Part shown: positions 38,235 through 50,282 of the stretch, piece after piece
Position numbering within the stretch: position 1 is the first letter of the stretch
Layout of the letters: each line of letters starts with the position of its first letter
Assembly: GCA_965153455.1 (NCBI GenBank)
Contig: OZ234503.1
Coordinates: 13,583,118 to 13,647,117 of the forward strand
Source: Sphagnum compactum
Taxonomy: Eukaryota > Bryophyta > Sphagnopsida > Sphagnales
Length of the DNA stretch: 64,000 bases
Reading direction: 5' to 3'
The notes under the pieces: generated by a model
What the model was told of the DNA's origin: nothing
Seen by the model: only the letters and a program-made list of their open reading frames with translations
Databases searched by the model: none
Position numbers and translations under genes: made by a program

Positions 38235-38316
38235 GTAAAAGGTGTCATGGTTTTCTCCCGTGATATCCAATGGGTACCCACCAGATATCACGGGAGAAAA
38301 CCGTGACACCTTTTAC
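38235..38316. repeat. 82-bp near-perfect palindrome (hairpin)
   Basis: Two 33-bp arms (38235-38267 and 38284-38316) are inverted copies with one mismatch. The 16-bp centre itself contains the palindrome TGGGTACCCA. The arms carry the word TTTTCTCCCGTGATATC and its complement. It lies 55 bp right of the MITE. Confidence 0.92.
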
Positions 38317-38822
38317 AAATTGTAAAAGCCATTGAGGCGAGCTTTACAGGAATCAGGCCCGTATTCAGCTCCGCCTTGTGTGAGCCTTTATTTAGGTAAA
38401 GCCTGAAGCCTGGGGTTTTACCAACCGCAAATCATCGTCACCATGGTGAATAATGAGTGGAAGTTTGCCAACCGATCAGTGGCCCCAAGCTTGCCTGTAA
38501 AGAGAGCTGAGAGAGTCCAGACTTCTCCTCGGAACCATTGTTACTAAAAGCTCTCAAAGTTTGACTCCAACACTCTCTTTTAGGTCTACAAACTCCTTAG
38601 AATGTACAAGTGTTGAATAATTTATTTATTTTTAAAATTTAAGATTTGTCATGTGGGTTTCTAATTTTTGAACTTTTCAATGTACCTATTAGGAATTTAC
38701 ATATTGAATTCTAACTCTACTTAAGAGTTCTCTTAATTGTCCTTGTGATTAGTGTGTTCATAACAAATGTGCTTGTCTATTTATGAAGGAATATCGTTTG
38801 TTTTATCTAATGTGCTTATCTA
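38317..38822. other. Spacer between palindrome and second Helitron-like copy
   Basis: No gene was seen. A 43-bp tandem duplication (TGTGCTTGTCTATTTATGAA... from 38768, then TGTGCTTATCTATC... from 38811) abuts and overlaps the left edge of the next element. Confidence 0.5.
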
Positions 38823-39261
38823 TCTATGAAAGGAAGGTGGTTTGTTTTGTTTTGTACTTATGAGATCCACTGAATCCGGATGCTTCAGATTGTGTTCTTG
38901 GTGTCTTTGGAAAGCTCTTGACAAGGGAGTGGTGCATGGGCTTCGTTCCATGGCCTTTGGACTTGCAGTGCAAAAGTTCTTGAATATTGAATGATTTCTT
39001 AATGAAAATTAAACTAGGTTAAAATGTAGCTGAAAATGTCGAAGGAATTGGAATGTGCCTTTGGTGTTGTTGGAAAGATTTTGATGAGGAGGATTTAATG
39101 GAATTTATTTGGTAAGATTTGGATTCAGAATGTGGGATATATTGATTTTTAAATGATTTTTGTCGCTAAAAATTCAACTAAATTCCAAAAAACCAGGTTT
39201 AGGAAGGAAAAATCAGTTGAGGACGTGATAACACTTGAGCCAATGGCACAGGCCACACTAG
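38823..39261 (+). mobile_element. Second Helitron-like copy, inverted relative to the first
   Basis: This copy starts TCTATGAAAGGAAGG after an A and ends GGCCACACTAG before a T, 439 bp long. It matches the reverse complement of 37634-38087 along its whole length with moderate divergence. Shared internal words include AAATCAGTTGAGGACGTG and TTCCAATTCC/GGAATTGGAA. The pair makes a large inverted repeat 1.6 kb across. Confidence 0.6.
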
Positions 39262-39879
39262 TCTGTACTAAGCCGAGGTTGGATTACAGGTTCCTGCAAT
39301 CTACATTTTAAGATTTTTTTTTATGATAGGGCTAAACTTTTTGAAAAATTTCATCAAAATAAAAGAAATTTAGTTTATGCCAAAGTCGACCATGTACTAT
39401 GGTAGTGATTAAAAATTTTCAGGTTTGTTGTAATGGGAGAGGCCCATGGAGACAATTGACAAAGTCACCAGCATAGACAATTCCCCTTAGGTTTGGTTAG
39501 ATTGAATTTTATTTATGTCCAAATTTTCATCAAGTGGATGAAATTGATAAGTTGGAGAAAATTTATGACATGGTTGAAACATTCAACATAAGTGACTATT
39601 CAACAATGTTGATAACTAATGAATTTACAACATAAGCAATGTTACTAGTCAATGGATCAAATTCAACCAACATGCACAAAATCAATCTTCTTGATTACAT
39701 TCTTAGCCCAAGCTTTTTAGACATGCCACATGCACAAAAACACCTTGGCTCCAGGCCAAATATTGCTGCAAATGCAAGCTTGAGAATTAAACTCTAAAAC
39801 TATGGGCTCACAAACAAATATTCTTCAACACGGGATGGAATGAAAGCAAATATCAACGGTCTTTGATATGTAGCAATTT

Positions 39880-40600
39880 CTTATCTTATGACATTGATTT
39901 CGGCTTGTGCATTATCCACAATGATAGTATTGGGCATCCAATTGATTGGGAGGCATTTTGATAATGCTTGGAGAATTGGATGTAGGTCATTTTTCCTACT
40001 TTTTCTAATGACAATGAAGGCAACTAGTATGCCATTTGCTATTTGTCAAACACCATCAAGGCATCAAGGTATACAAAGGGGACTGCAAAGAACATCGAAT
40101 AGATATTATGTCTTGCATTCATAGACAATGATCTTATCACTACACTTCATTCAACTGAAGAAGAGGTTCAACAAAAGGGAAAGGCATATCTTACTTTGAT
40201 TCGTTTCAAAGGTTGCATCGAATGAAATTGAATTGTGGTCTCCAAAATTTTCCATCATTTCAAGTTGCCATGGAGTTTGAATTCCGAATGTGAATGGTGT
40301 GTCATCTTGGTTCGGAAGATTTAAATCCAAGGGGGCATGTTGAACATAATAAAAAATCAAATTAAGGTTTTCCAAAACCCACATTCTGACACTGATGGGA
40401 TCCTTGGGGTGTTTCTACCACAACTCATTAGCTCTTTTCTTTGCCAAGTTTTAACATCAGATGGGAGCACAAAAGTGTTATGGGTCACATTTTCATTGTT
40501 TAATGCTTTTTCTCTTACGTACACCTTACGATGAGCCGTTACTTGAGCAGGAGAAAGGCCGTGCTTTATAAGTCTCATCAAGTGCACCTTCATATATCAA
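39880..40600 (-). pseudogene. MULE-type transposase remnant
   Basis: Minus-strand pieces in different frames read, in order: LSPAQVTAHRKVYV (about 40593-40500), MENFGDHNSISFDATFETNQ (about 40250-40190), then VAFIVIRKSRKNDLHPILQA and NWMPNTIIVDNAQAEINVIR (about 40060-39890). These match the order and catalytic Asp contexts (FDATF, VDNAQAE) of Mutator-like element transposases, the DDE class also ancestral to FAR1/FHY3. Frameshifts and stops break it, for example TAG codons near 40035-40050. The terminal inverted repeats of the parent element were not located. Confidence 0.7.
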
Positions 40601-43600
40601 CTAAAATTATCAATCTTCATACCAGCTTCATACTAAGGTCGAGGACAAGACATCAAACCCCATTTCAAACTAAAGTGTAAGTCAATATATCAAATAAAAT
40701 TGTAGGACATCATAACCCGTATGAAAGTAAGGTATAGGGCAAACACTTCAAGAAATGCTTCAATTTGGAGGGTTGATTTTTTATAACATTAATTTCGAGC
40801 ACATGTGTTAGTTTCATCCTTGTGGTTAGTTTCATAGTGAGGATCACTCTTATCTATGTCAAATTTCATCCATGTGACCAACTTGCATCTATGTGATTGG
40901 ATTCATCCATGATCAAATTTTCATTCATGATCAAGTCTTTTGTAATGGTTAGTTTCATCCATAGTAACAATTGCATGCAAAAAATTCTATCCATGAACAT
41001 AGTTATTATATCCATACAATGTTTCATCCATTTGCAATGTGTGATTGTTGAGATTGTATTTTCAAATCCAATTCTCAAATCTGATTTGTTCAACAACCTT
41101 TCCTCCTTTCCCCACCCTTGAATCCAAAAAATGTTCCAAAGAGTTGCGAGCCCTCTAGGGTTTGCTCATTTGAAACAACCACTTTACACTTGCACAGCCA
41201 CCCCCCAAGATCCCCATCATAATTAGGTTGGCCATGTTGGGTGACAACACCCATGGGTTATTATCAATATGGTGTTGACAACAACATACTTGCAAGGTAA
41301 CCTTGAGTTCAAGCAACTAGGCTATCAACTTGACAATTGCATGTATATATACCTCAATCCTTGAAATAATTCAAATAATTATTTGAGAGGTGATATTCAA
41401 TATATTTTCCATTTGCAACCATTTTGAAATTTACTTTCTTTCCACTCCATATGTTGAATGAAGAACAAGTCAAATGGAGAGAGAACAATGTTGGCATTGC
41501 ATTGGGGAGGCCCTCTTCCTACTAGGCTTTAAGGTCTAATGATACAAGTCTAATGTCCCCACTTCCAACTCATACTTTCCTTCTACCAAATTCAATTGTT
41601 CTGCAAAGAAATCACAATCTTGTAAGTTGTGTGATTGGGCCCTTACTAAAGGCACTTGTCCTTTCACCTAAGGTGAGAACTTTAGGTCACCAAATTGTAA
41701 TTTGTGTTGCTATGAGATTTGGTCGATTGGATTTTCAAAAAAGTTGTTGGCCAATCCACCATGAGAGTTCCCAATGAAAAATAATTAATTGCAATTATTT
41801 AACTAGATGGGTTTACTCCTACCTATCTTCCTCTCCTACCCAGGTCCAAGTGCCCACATAAGAATTACCTTCAGGCTTCCTCCCCATTTGATTGTCTTCA
41901 CAGATTCCCAAATCAAGTGCTATTCAAAAAAACATGAAAAAAATGGTCTCTACACATATTAGGCTATTGCCAACAAGATTCAAGCTACCCATTGTTCAAC
42001 ATTCTATAAGTTTTGTTACCACAAACCAAAGGGGTTGGTCATCTTGTGCATTATTGAAATCCTACAGTGGCCTCTATGATGTATTCCAATTAGGGTTTTT
42101 TTTTAAAAATTAAATTTTTTTTAGATATTGAGAAATTGGTGAATTTTTCCAAAAAGTTAGCAAAATTAGTCAAATTTTCAATAGGGGAAAAAATCCAAAT
42201 TTTCCTAATTCATTCGTCAAAAAGAGATTTTTTTTTTGAAAAATTATTGTTTCCAATATAGGACAGAAAGTTTATTGACTTCCAGTAAGGAGACGATCGA
42301 CTTTGAAATATAAATACCAACCAAATAAGGTAAAAAGAGGGTTATTTTGAAGTATGGTATGCACTCGTTGCATAGGATATAAATGACTAGTTATGAGAAC
42401 TGGTTCACCAATGGAATCGTATATATATTTTGACCTATTTGCTTACCCAAGGGTATACCTTCAATGACCACCCTCAATGACTTCCATACCCAATTGAACC
42501 CCATTGAATGAATGGCCTTTCCATAATATTGTCCTTTGTGGATACCACATTATCACTCTTATATATTGGTCCAATTGGAAGGCCTCGAATACAATATCAT
42601 TTTATTAATGAAATTCAGTTTAAATCCCTTAAAAAGCCGGAACCAAATGTTTCTCTTCTTAGTTGGGATCCTCCCAACTTTGAAGAAGAGTTTCAATAAA
42701 TCTGAGACCCTTATGAAAAAATGGTGTAAAATGCACAAGGTCCATGTCATGATACTTAAGGTCATCTTATTAGTTTGTAAACATAATTGCACTTCACATT
42801 ACCTCGATTACATTATATGTGATGGTTTGTATTCCTTAACATGAGATTAAACTAACCCAAAAGTGCAAAGGAACCAAATAAAATTAGATACACAACAACG
42901 GAGCAGATCTTTGAAATATAAGTGGAATATCAAATCATTTGGTCCCCCTCTCCTACTTGTAGAGCTTTAAGTCCAAAGTACTTAAACCTTTTAAACTAGT
43001 TCTAAGCTACTAAATATTTTTATAAATGTGTGCTTGAAGCTTGGATCTTAGGGTGGGAAATAGGTCCAAGCTCCACATACCTAGTTGTAGACCAAGTGGA
43101 TGGATGGTGCGCCCGTGGCTCATTACCATTGGAAACATGTTATGACTCCATTTTGTGACAAGTATTATTACAGAAATGTTTCTTTTATGTAAGATTTTTT
43201 TTTTTTCATGTTATTTTTGTTGGGACCCAATCCACCATCCACGAAGTTGTAGCTTTACCATTTTTGGAAGATTACCTATTCTCTAGTGTGTGACTTTTAG
43301 AGTGTGGCTTTAAAGAGTCTCATTTGTTGCCTCAAAATCGAACTCGTTGCAATTGGAGGACTTCAAGCACAAAATTCAATGAAAAGTCCAATAAATGATT
43401 TGTGTGTGTATGTTTTGTTTGTGTGGCTTTATTACTTTTGGTGGTTTCAAGTTCCAATCTTGTAGTGCATGACAAATTTGATGGCAAAATTCTTGCGTGT
43501 GTTGAATTTTATGGCAATTTGATATCAAAGCTTCAAGATTTTGGTGACCAACCTTGATATCACAACACAATCTCAACTGTAATGTCCCAGAAGCTGTGAT

Positions 43601-43612
43601 CAGTCCTTTCAT
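40601..43612. other. Gene-free AT-rich region
   Basis: The TTCATCCATGxG word family of 2.9-3.4 kb recurs at 40800-41040. The rest has no recognisable protein, RNA or long repeat. The left part may belong to the 5' portion of the MULE remnant. Confidence 0.45.
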
Positions 43613-44480
43613 GATGTATATGTGATGCAATTACAATTCAAATTCTCAATAAAGTTGGAGGCTTTTTCTTTGTGTTCCTCCATTTCTTACAAGTGAAAGA
43701 GTGATGTATATGTGATGCAATTACAATCCAAATTCTCAATAAAGTTGGAGGCTTTTTCTTTGTGTTCCTCCATTTCTTACAAGTGAAAGAGATCAAACGA
43801 TGGCATTTCTTTCTACTTGGCAACTGATGAAGGAGAAGATGAGAGGCACAAACAATATTTCTACGCAATTGAACAAAATCGGGCACACCCAATAATACAC
43901 AAGTGAGAGATCCAAATCCCCAATATAATTGGAGGCTCTTTCTTTGTGTTCCTCCATTTCTCACAAGTGAAAGAAATCGAGAGACGCAAATAAAATTTCT
44001 ACACAATTGAACAAGATTGGGCACACCCAATAATATACACAATTGAGAAATCCAAATCCCCAATATAATTGGAGGCTCTTTCGTTGTGTTCCTCCATATC
44101 TTACAAGTGAAATGATTGTATGATGGGATTTCTTTCTGCTTGGCAAGTGAAGAAGAAGATTGAGGGGCACAATCAATACTATAACACAATCAAACAAGAT
44201 TGAGGGGCACAATCAATACTACAACACAATCAAACAAGATTGGGCACATCAAAACATACCCAAGTGAGAAAGATTGGGTGCAACCAATAAGATATGAGTA
44301 AAGAAAATTGAGAGGTGAAACCAATACCACACACTTGAGCAAGATTGGCACACCCAATAAATAATACACAAGTGAGAAAGATTGGGCACAACCAATGATA
44401 ATAAACAAGCGAAGAAGATTGGAAGGCCACAACCAATAATTCTACACAAGCAAAGAACATTCGGAGGCTGCAACAAATAA
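43613..44480. repeat. Complex degenerate tandem-repeat region
   Basis: A 90-bp unit (GATGTATATGTGATGCAATT...) is repeated at 43613 and 43703. Its inner block GGAGGCTTTTTCTTTGTGTTCCTCC recurs, diverged, near 43929 and 44070. A 40-bp unit (GATTGAGGGGCACAATCAAT...) is tandem at 44158 and 44198. The GATTGGGCACACCCAATAAT word then recurs to about 44430. Long minus-strand open frames here are products of the repeat. Confidence 0.8.
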
Positions 44481-44700
44481 ATTCCAGAGATTGCAGAAAA
44501 CAATATAATGTCACGGACATGAAAACAACAGCAATAACATTGAACAAAAACACCAGCACCACGACAATGAAAGAGTTTGAATTTCAATTCATGTACAACA
44601 ATAAGAATAACAAGAAGAATAATTTATATAAGTGGGTTGCTGTAACTCACCGCCTTGAAGTAAGTTAGTTGTTGCAGCTTAGCAACTCTAATTTAACTTA

Positions 44701-45828
44701 TCAATCCGACTTCTGCAGAGATGATACAAAATTAGAAGCAGCAAATGCTGCAGAACCTGCAAGAGCAGTGAGAGTACCAACCACAACTTGAAGCACAACC
44801 AATGGAGTTGAATCTTCGGGCACGAGATAGACAATCACAGGTCCAGCCAGTAGGAGCACCAGAGCAGCTGTGAGAAGAGCAGCAGGAGTGTTTCGGTCAG
44901 TTGCAGCTGATAATACCCCAAAGTCTTCAGCTTTGGATAGAAGACCTAGCTTCTCAATGGAAGATAAAGAGAAGCCAAAATTCTCGGCTGCAGACAGCAG
45001 GCCTGCCTTCTCAGCTTTGGACAGCAATCTCAATTGCTCCACTCTTGATAATAGTTTCACAGCTTCTGGTCCTTCTGATACTTTGTCTCGAACCTTGGCT
45101 GATTTATCACCCACTGGAAGCACTTTCACCTGGTCATGTGTTGTTGTTGTTATTCACAAAAAAAGCTCACAACCTCAGAGCAAAAACTTGTACAAAACCC
45201 AGAGATGGAGGAGTGCAGCAAAATCCAGTCAATATTCTTTTCCCAGTTGCAGAGACAGAAGAAGAGAGAGCTTCGGGAATGGTGTTGAGGATGATGGGAT
45301 GCATCAAATGCAGTAAGAGACTTCTTTTGCCAGTTGCACAGACAGACAGACAGAGCTGTGGAAATGGTGCTGAGGATGATGGGATGCATCAAATGCAGTG
45401 AGTATATTTTGTTTCCCAGTTGCAAAGACACACACACACACACACACACAGAGTTTTGGAAATGGTGCTAATGAGGATGGTGGGATGCAGAAAGAATTTG
45501 AAGATTGAGAAATGGAGGCAAGAAGAGCTGCATGGATTTCTTGAAGCTCAGAAGAGGAATATATAGTAGTGAAACTGAAGAAAGCAAAACCCAAGGTCTA
45601 TGCTTTACTTACCCTTTTGCCACCAACGTAGCGAGTGCCGCCGCCTGCTTCTGTAGCTGCTCTGACTGAGACTCCTCCCCGTCTTGTAGTACCTGCGGCT
45701 GGCCTACTGGTGCTGGTCGCATGGAGCTGCTCCACCAGACTTCCTGCTGCTGCTGCTCCTCCTCCTCCTCGCAGGAAGTGGCGGGAGGCAATGCTTGAGC
45801 AACCTGCTATACACATGAGCTCCGCCAT
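44701..45828 (-). CDS. RIQ-like (DUF1118) thylakoid membrane protein
   Basis: Two exons, 45828-45613 and 45129-44701, join in phase (AGG|gt...ag|GTG) to give 214 residues. Residues 1 to about 60 are rich in Ala, Ser, Arg and Gly with few acids, as in a chloroplast transit peptide. The mature part has repeated LLSKAEK/LLSAAE units (about 97-147), then two hydrophobic helices (about 154-175 and 181-203) around [14 protein letters not shown], ending [16 protein letters not shown]. This is the layout of the DUF1118 proteins RIQ1/RIQ2, grana proteins that in Arabidopsis affect grana stacking, LHCII organisation and induction of non-photochemical quenching. Function here is inferred by family. The length fits the family and no break is seen. 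A three-copy minisatellite occupies its intron. Confidence 0.85.
45238..45495 (-). repeat. Three-copy minisatellite (about 87 bp) in the RIQ-like intron
   Basis: Units start CAGTTGCA at 45244, 45331 and 45417. Each ends with a GAGGATGATGGGATGCATCAAATGCAG-like block. Unit 3 contains a (CA)n run at 45429-45450. The array fills about half of the 483-bp intron. Confidence 0.85.
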
Positions 45829-48159
45829 AATTACCTCTCGCTACTCGAACTTCGACAAGCGCAAGGCACAAACGAAATTCGAGCTCGCGGGGCCACGAGA
45901 GAGAGGAGAGAAAGAAAAATTGTGGTGCAGACTGTCGCGTGCGAGCTGCGCCACAGCTTGCACATCCCGGATCAAGCTGGGAATGGGACCCACCCATCAC
46001 TCCCAGTTATCCGAAGAGATCGAGGGAGTAGACTGTGTACTACAAGCCTACCATTCTCTCTCTCTCTCTCTCTCAGCGTCTCGGATCCCAAGAATGCTGA
46101 GGTTTCTGGCAGCCACAACAAAAGCTGCAGACACTCAGAAAGCCATAGCATCAACCTTGAGGCCTTCGGGTCTTTCTTTGGAAGTGAAGCTTCTTCTTCT
46201 TCTTCTTCTTCTGCAATTCTTCACTGTGGTTGAATCATTTCTAGTTCTTCTCTGTCTTTGTCTTGTCCCTTGGTAAACTTGTGTGGTGTATCCTTGTGAA
46301 AATTAATTTCACAAGTGTTTCCTTCAAGCTTTTTCTAGAACCAAGGAATTCAAGTTGATGGTTCCAGCAAACAAGTGGAGGAAGGATTTATATGAGGCGG
46401 CACTCAGGCTTCAAAATTCAACTATGACCCAACAAGAAAAGAAAGAAAGACTCGGTCTTGTATTGAAGACAATAATGCATTGAAAGAGGTCCAGCAGATT
46501 TCCTAGTATCCCCCTCCAGGTTGCATATCCTATTGTTGTGTCTGCAGCAATTCTGATCGGTTGTTGAATCATGTGAAATACAAGTGCTGCAAACACAAAT
46601 TGCACAATCTCAAATTTATGAGTCCATTTTCATACACTAGTTTTGCCAAATGGTGTGGAGACACACCATTGTATATACCCCATCAAAGCTTCTGAACTGA
46701 AACTGTTCTTCTAATTCTGATCTGCAAACTGACAGCAAAAAAACAACAATGAGAGAATTTGGAAATTTCGGTTGAAGAGTGTTTTTGTACCAGAGAATCC
46801 TGTCAGCAGTTCACAACCCAACATGAGGATGAGCTCTGAACCCTATCCTGCAATTGCATCATGGCAGAACCTAGTGTCTCTTGAGACTTCAAAGACACAG
46901 TTGTGATCTCCTTGTTGATGGGTAGTCTGAAAAAAATTTGCTGGACAGCAGCACATCATGTGCTAGCTGAATCCCGTGTGCCATTTTCATTGTCTAGTGA
47001 CTGGTCCTGGATAACAGAAGACAAACAACAAAAAGGATACAAATCAGATCACAATCCAAACTCAAAGATCAGGAAACTTGGAGCCCTGGAGCTCTTCTTC
47101 CAGCTCAAGATTGTTTGTAAATTACGCATCAAACACACATGTTTCCTGATTGTGTCCCACTAAAATTAATGTTTCAAGGTTGAAGTACACAGATCTGGAT
47201 GTAATCCGATAAAAACCTTTCAGAATTTGCCCCAAAGCTTCACAAAACAAGAAGAGGTGACCCAAGACCAAGCAACCTAGTGGGGAATAGTGTGGAATTT
47301 TTCTTTTTTCAAAAGCCACCCTTTTTTGGGATTATTATTAAGTGCCAAACCTCTATGACAAGTATACTAAGGAAACAAAAGAGATGATCAAAACTTTTGA
47401 GAGTGTACCTTTTGCTTACATCAAGTGTATTTTAATGCAATCACGTAAAAATTGCACTACTCTTAGGAGTTTTGATCCAAGCTAGGAATTTCATGCCTCC
47501 CTTCCTTTGTAGTTTTCTTCCTGATTTAGAAAAAGGAGGCATGCAATGTACTATTATGCCTTGTAGCTTTTGCTACTTCCCACGGACTTCTTGTCATTGT
47601 TTGTGATCATTGTCACCAAGGGCGGAGGCTTTGGTTGTCCAAAATTTGTGCAGCTTTGAGATCCTTTCATTATGTGAAGGGAATATCATATCTCCGCAAT
47701 GTATTGAACCTCCAATATTTGGAGTTTCTATGATGCAAGGACTTCACAAGTGTTGGTGCTTATTTGGCTTTGTTCAATAATGAAACTTCCTCTCATTATG
47801 TGGATAGTTCTATTTACTTATCTTCACAACTTTTATGGAAAATGAATGTATTCTTGTTCCACAATAGTATTCAGCTCTGGAGCCTAAAATGGGCACTTCA
47901 ATTGAGGCTGACTTAGCTCACTTTGGAATACTTTCCTTGGGGTTGTGGAGTTTGATTCTTGGCTCCATTTCCTTATATGCAAGGTACTTGTCCCCCCCTG
48001 CCTTTTGCATTTCTTTTTCTTTGTAGATCGTTTGCTCTACGGACAGACTAAGTTTGTTGGAGATTTCATATTGCAACTGCCTTCAACATATTGTCATTTT
48101 ATGATAATAGTACATGTACTTGATCTAGTTCCATTTCTTGTTAGTTGTGGCAAGTTCAG
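45829..48159. other. Gene-free region with RIQ-like promoter at its left end
   Basis: The first several hundred bases are the presumed RIQ-like upstream region, including a CT run at 46055-46072 and a TTC run at 46189-46212. Beyond it I found no supported gene, RNA or repeat family. GC-rich open frames near 45.6-46.2 kb on + are overlaps with the RIQ-like first exon. Confidence 0.45.
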
Positions 48160-49560
48160 ATATATGCTTGGTCTGTTGCAAGCATGTGGGAGAAGGAGAA
48201 ATGCACAGATGATGTGATTGACTCAGCTCAGATTTCTGGCTGTAGGTGGATGCAAAGTATCGTGATTTCAACATAAGATTGAGCAGACAGCAAGCACTCT
48301 GGGCTTCTTGATAGATGGAACCCATGACCGTGGGTGGAAGCAGAGGTACTGGCTGCGATGGCACCAGAAGGAACAGGGCAATTGAATGCTAACAAGATAA
48401 CTTTTTGAACAACTGGAGTTCAAGAAGGTATAAATCCTGATGAGTTCACTTTTGTTCAAGCAGTTGAATGCATGTGCTACATTATGAGCACTTGAAGATG
48501 GCAGGCAAATTCATACAAAGATTGTATAAAGTGCTTGGCTTTGTGTCAGATGCTTATGTTCATAATAGCATCATTGGTATGTACTCCAAATGTGGGGAGC
48601 ATGGAGGACACGCGGAATGTGTTCAACAAGATTCCAATCTGATCTCTTGAACTGCCATGATTCTGGGAAATGTGAAACTTCAGGAAGGGCAAAAGGTGTT
48701 GCAGCTGTTTGGACAAATGCAATAGGAAGGGGGGTAGAGCCAGATCCTGTCACATTTGTGGCGGTACACAATGAATGTGCTAGTATGAAGGCAAGCATGT
48801 TCATAAACAGATCATACCAGTATGGATGGTTATGAGTCTGACATCTGTGGGTAACAAGCCTTGTTGAACATGTACGCCAAATGTCAGAGCACGTAGGATG
48901 CTATTAGAGTGTTTAACAGGACGCCCACACTTGGAATGCCATGATTTTTGGACATGTAAAAGGTGGGGAAGGGAGCAAGGGAGAGTAGAGCTATTTCAAA
49001 AACTGCTACTGGAAGGGACTTAGCCTGGCCCGGTCACTTTTGTGGATGCTCTGAATGCATGTGCACATGTAGCAGCACTTGATGAGGCCAAGCAAATTGA
49101 TGAACATATCATGCATCCAAATAGTTATTATAAGTCAACTGTTGTTGTGGGAAATAGCCTTGTTGACATGTATGCTACGTGTAGAAGCATGGATCATGCG
49201 TGGCAAGTGTTCAACAAGTTAGCAAAATTCTGAGATGCCATGATTCTGGGACACCAACAATGGGAAAGGGCACAAGGCATTGGAATTCTTTCAACAAATG
49301 CAACAGGAGAACATGTAGCCAGATCCTGTCATATTTGTCCGGCTTCTCAATGCCATATGCGCCAGTACATGGGCACTTGATGAGGGCAAGTGCATTAGGG
49401 ACCAGGTCACTCAATATTGTGCTTGCAACTCTGAGGTCTTTGTGGAGAATAGCCTGATTGACATCTATGCCAAATGTGGAAGCAAAGAGGATGCTTGGAG
49501 AGTGTTCAAAGACATGGCCAGACAACACAATGTCAGACCTCTGTCATGTGTATCCCATAT
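48160..49560 (+). pseudogene. PPR protein pseudogene (PLS-type repeats)
   Basis: PPR repeat text appears in all three + frames with many stops: GINPDEFTFVQAVE (about 48430), ALEDGRQIHTKIV (about 48490), DAYVHNSIIGMYSKCG (about 48550), GVEPDPVTFVAVHNECAS (about 48735), LNACAHVAALDEAKQIDEHI (about 49050), VVVGNSLVDMYATCRSMDHA (about 49143) and ENSLIDIYAKCGSKEDAW (about 49445). The 'PDPVTFV...NACA...LDEGK...VGNSLVDMYAKCGS' cycle is typical of organelle-targeted PPR editing factors. Frameshifts occur roughly every 50-150 bp, so no protein can be made. No DYW domain follows on this strand; a DYW fragment lies on the other strand at 50.0-50.25 kb. Confidence 0.82.
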
Positions 49561-49989
49561 GGCTTCCCCTGGTCAATTGCTGTAACGATATTTAAAAGAT
49601 GTGCAGATTCTTTTACAAGGAGACAACGAATCATATTCTCTTCTACTCCAGTTGTGTAGGATATGCAATTTGAACACCAGGAACAATTCTCAGCCTGCTC
49701 TGCAGCAAGCACTGTCAGGCAAATGATGCAGAGCTGATCAGCTGGATTTGACTTTTTCCAGATTGCAACATTTCCCAGTTTCAAACATCAGAAGATAAAA
49801 CAAGGCAGCTCCGGTTCAAAAGTAAAATTGAATCTTTAACCCAGCAATGCACTTCTCTGCACATTGCACCAAATAGCACAAGTCAATTCCTCTAAGAAAT
49901 TTTCCGCATTTCAGTTCTACTTTTTCCTTTGGAAGAAGATTCAAAAAGCATGTGATAAAATTTGGACAAGACTCTCTCCAAATATCACC

Positions 49990-50260
49990 AATAATCCCTG
50001 CAAGAATAAAGACCATTCCTTGAAGTGATGGATGCAATTGGCATCTCTTACTATGATTTCTCTATCTACTGTATTTGCAATAAACTTTGTGGAAGTGTGG
50101 CAGTCACCACATACCCACAAATTCTTGATGATGCAGAGTGGCATACCAGGAGGTGTGCTGATGAGCCCAAATGCAATAGCCAGCTTCTCACTCCGGTAGC
50201 ACAAATGAAAGACTTTTTCTTCCTCCTCTACATCATGTTGCAGATTCAGGCTGCAAGGAA
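49990..50260 (-). pseudogene. DYW deaminase-domain fragment of a PPR protein
   Basis: The minus strand reads RSEKLAIAFGLISTPPGMPL, then IIKNLWVCGDCHTSTKFIAN and REIIVRDANCIHHFKEW. This is the C-terminal DYW domain of plant RNA-editing PPR proteins, including the zinc-binding CGDCH motif. The final CSCGDYW is missing (sequence diverges after HHFKEW) and no PPR repeats precede it to the right. It is a fragment, facing the PPR pseudogene on the other strand. Confidence 0.82.
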
Positions 50261-50282
50261 TCAATAACACAAACTTATTCAT

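Noticed and set aside
43638-44189. 183-codon minus-strand open frame
   Set aside because: It lies wholly in the composite tandem repeat, and its protein is just the repeat translated (several copies of the same LxxKKWRNTKK-like text).
45635-46276. 213-codon + open frame over the RIQ-like first exon
   Set aside because: It is antisense to a transit-peptide exon with matching splice sites; composition is low-complexity Ala/Ser/Leu.
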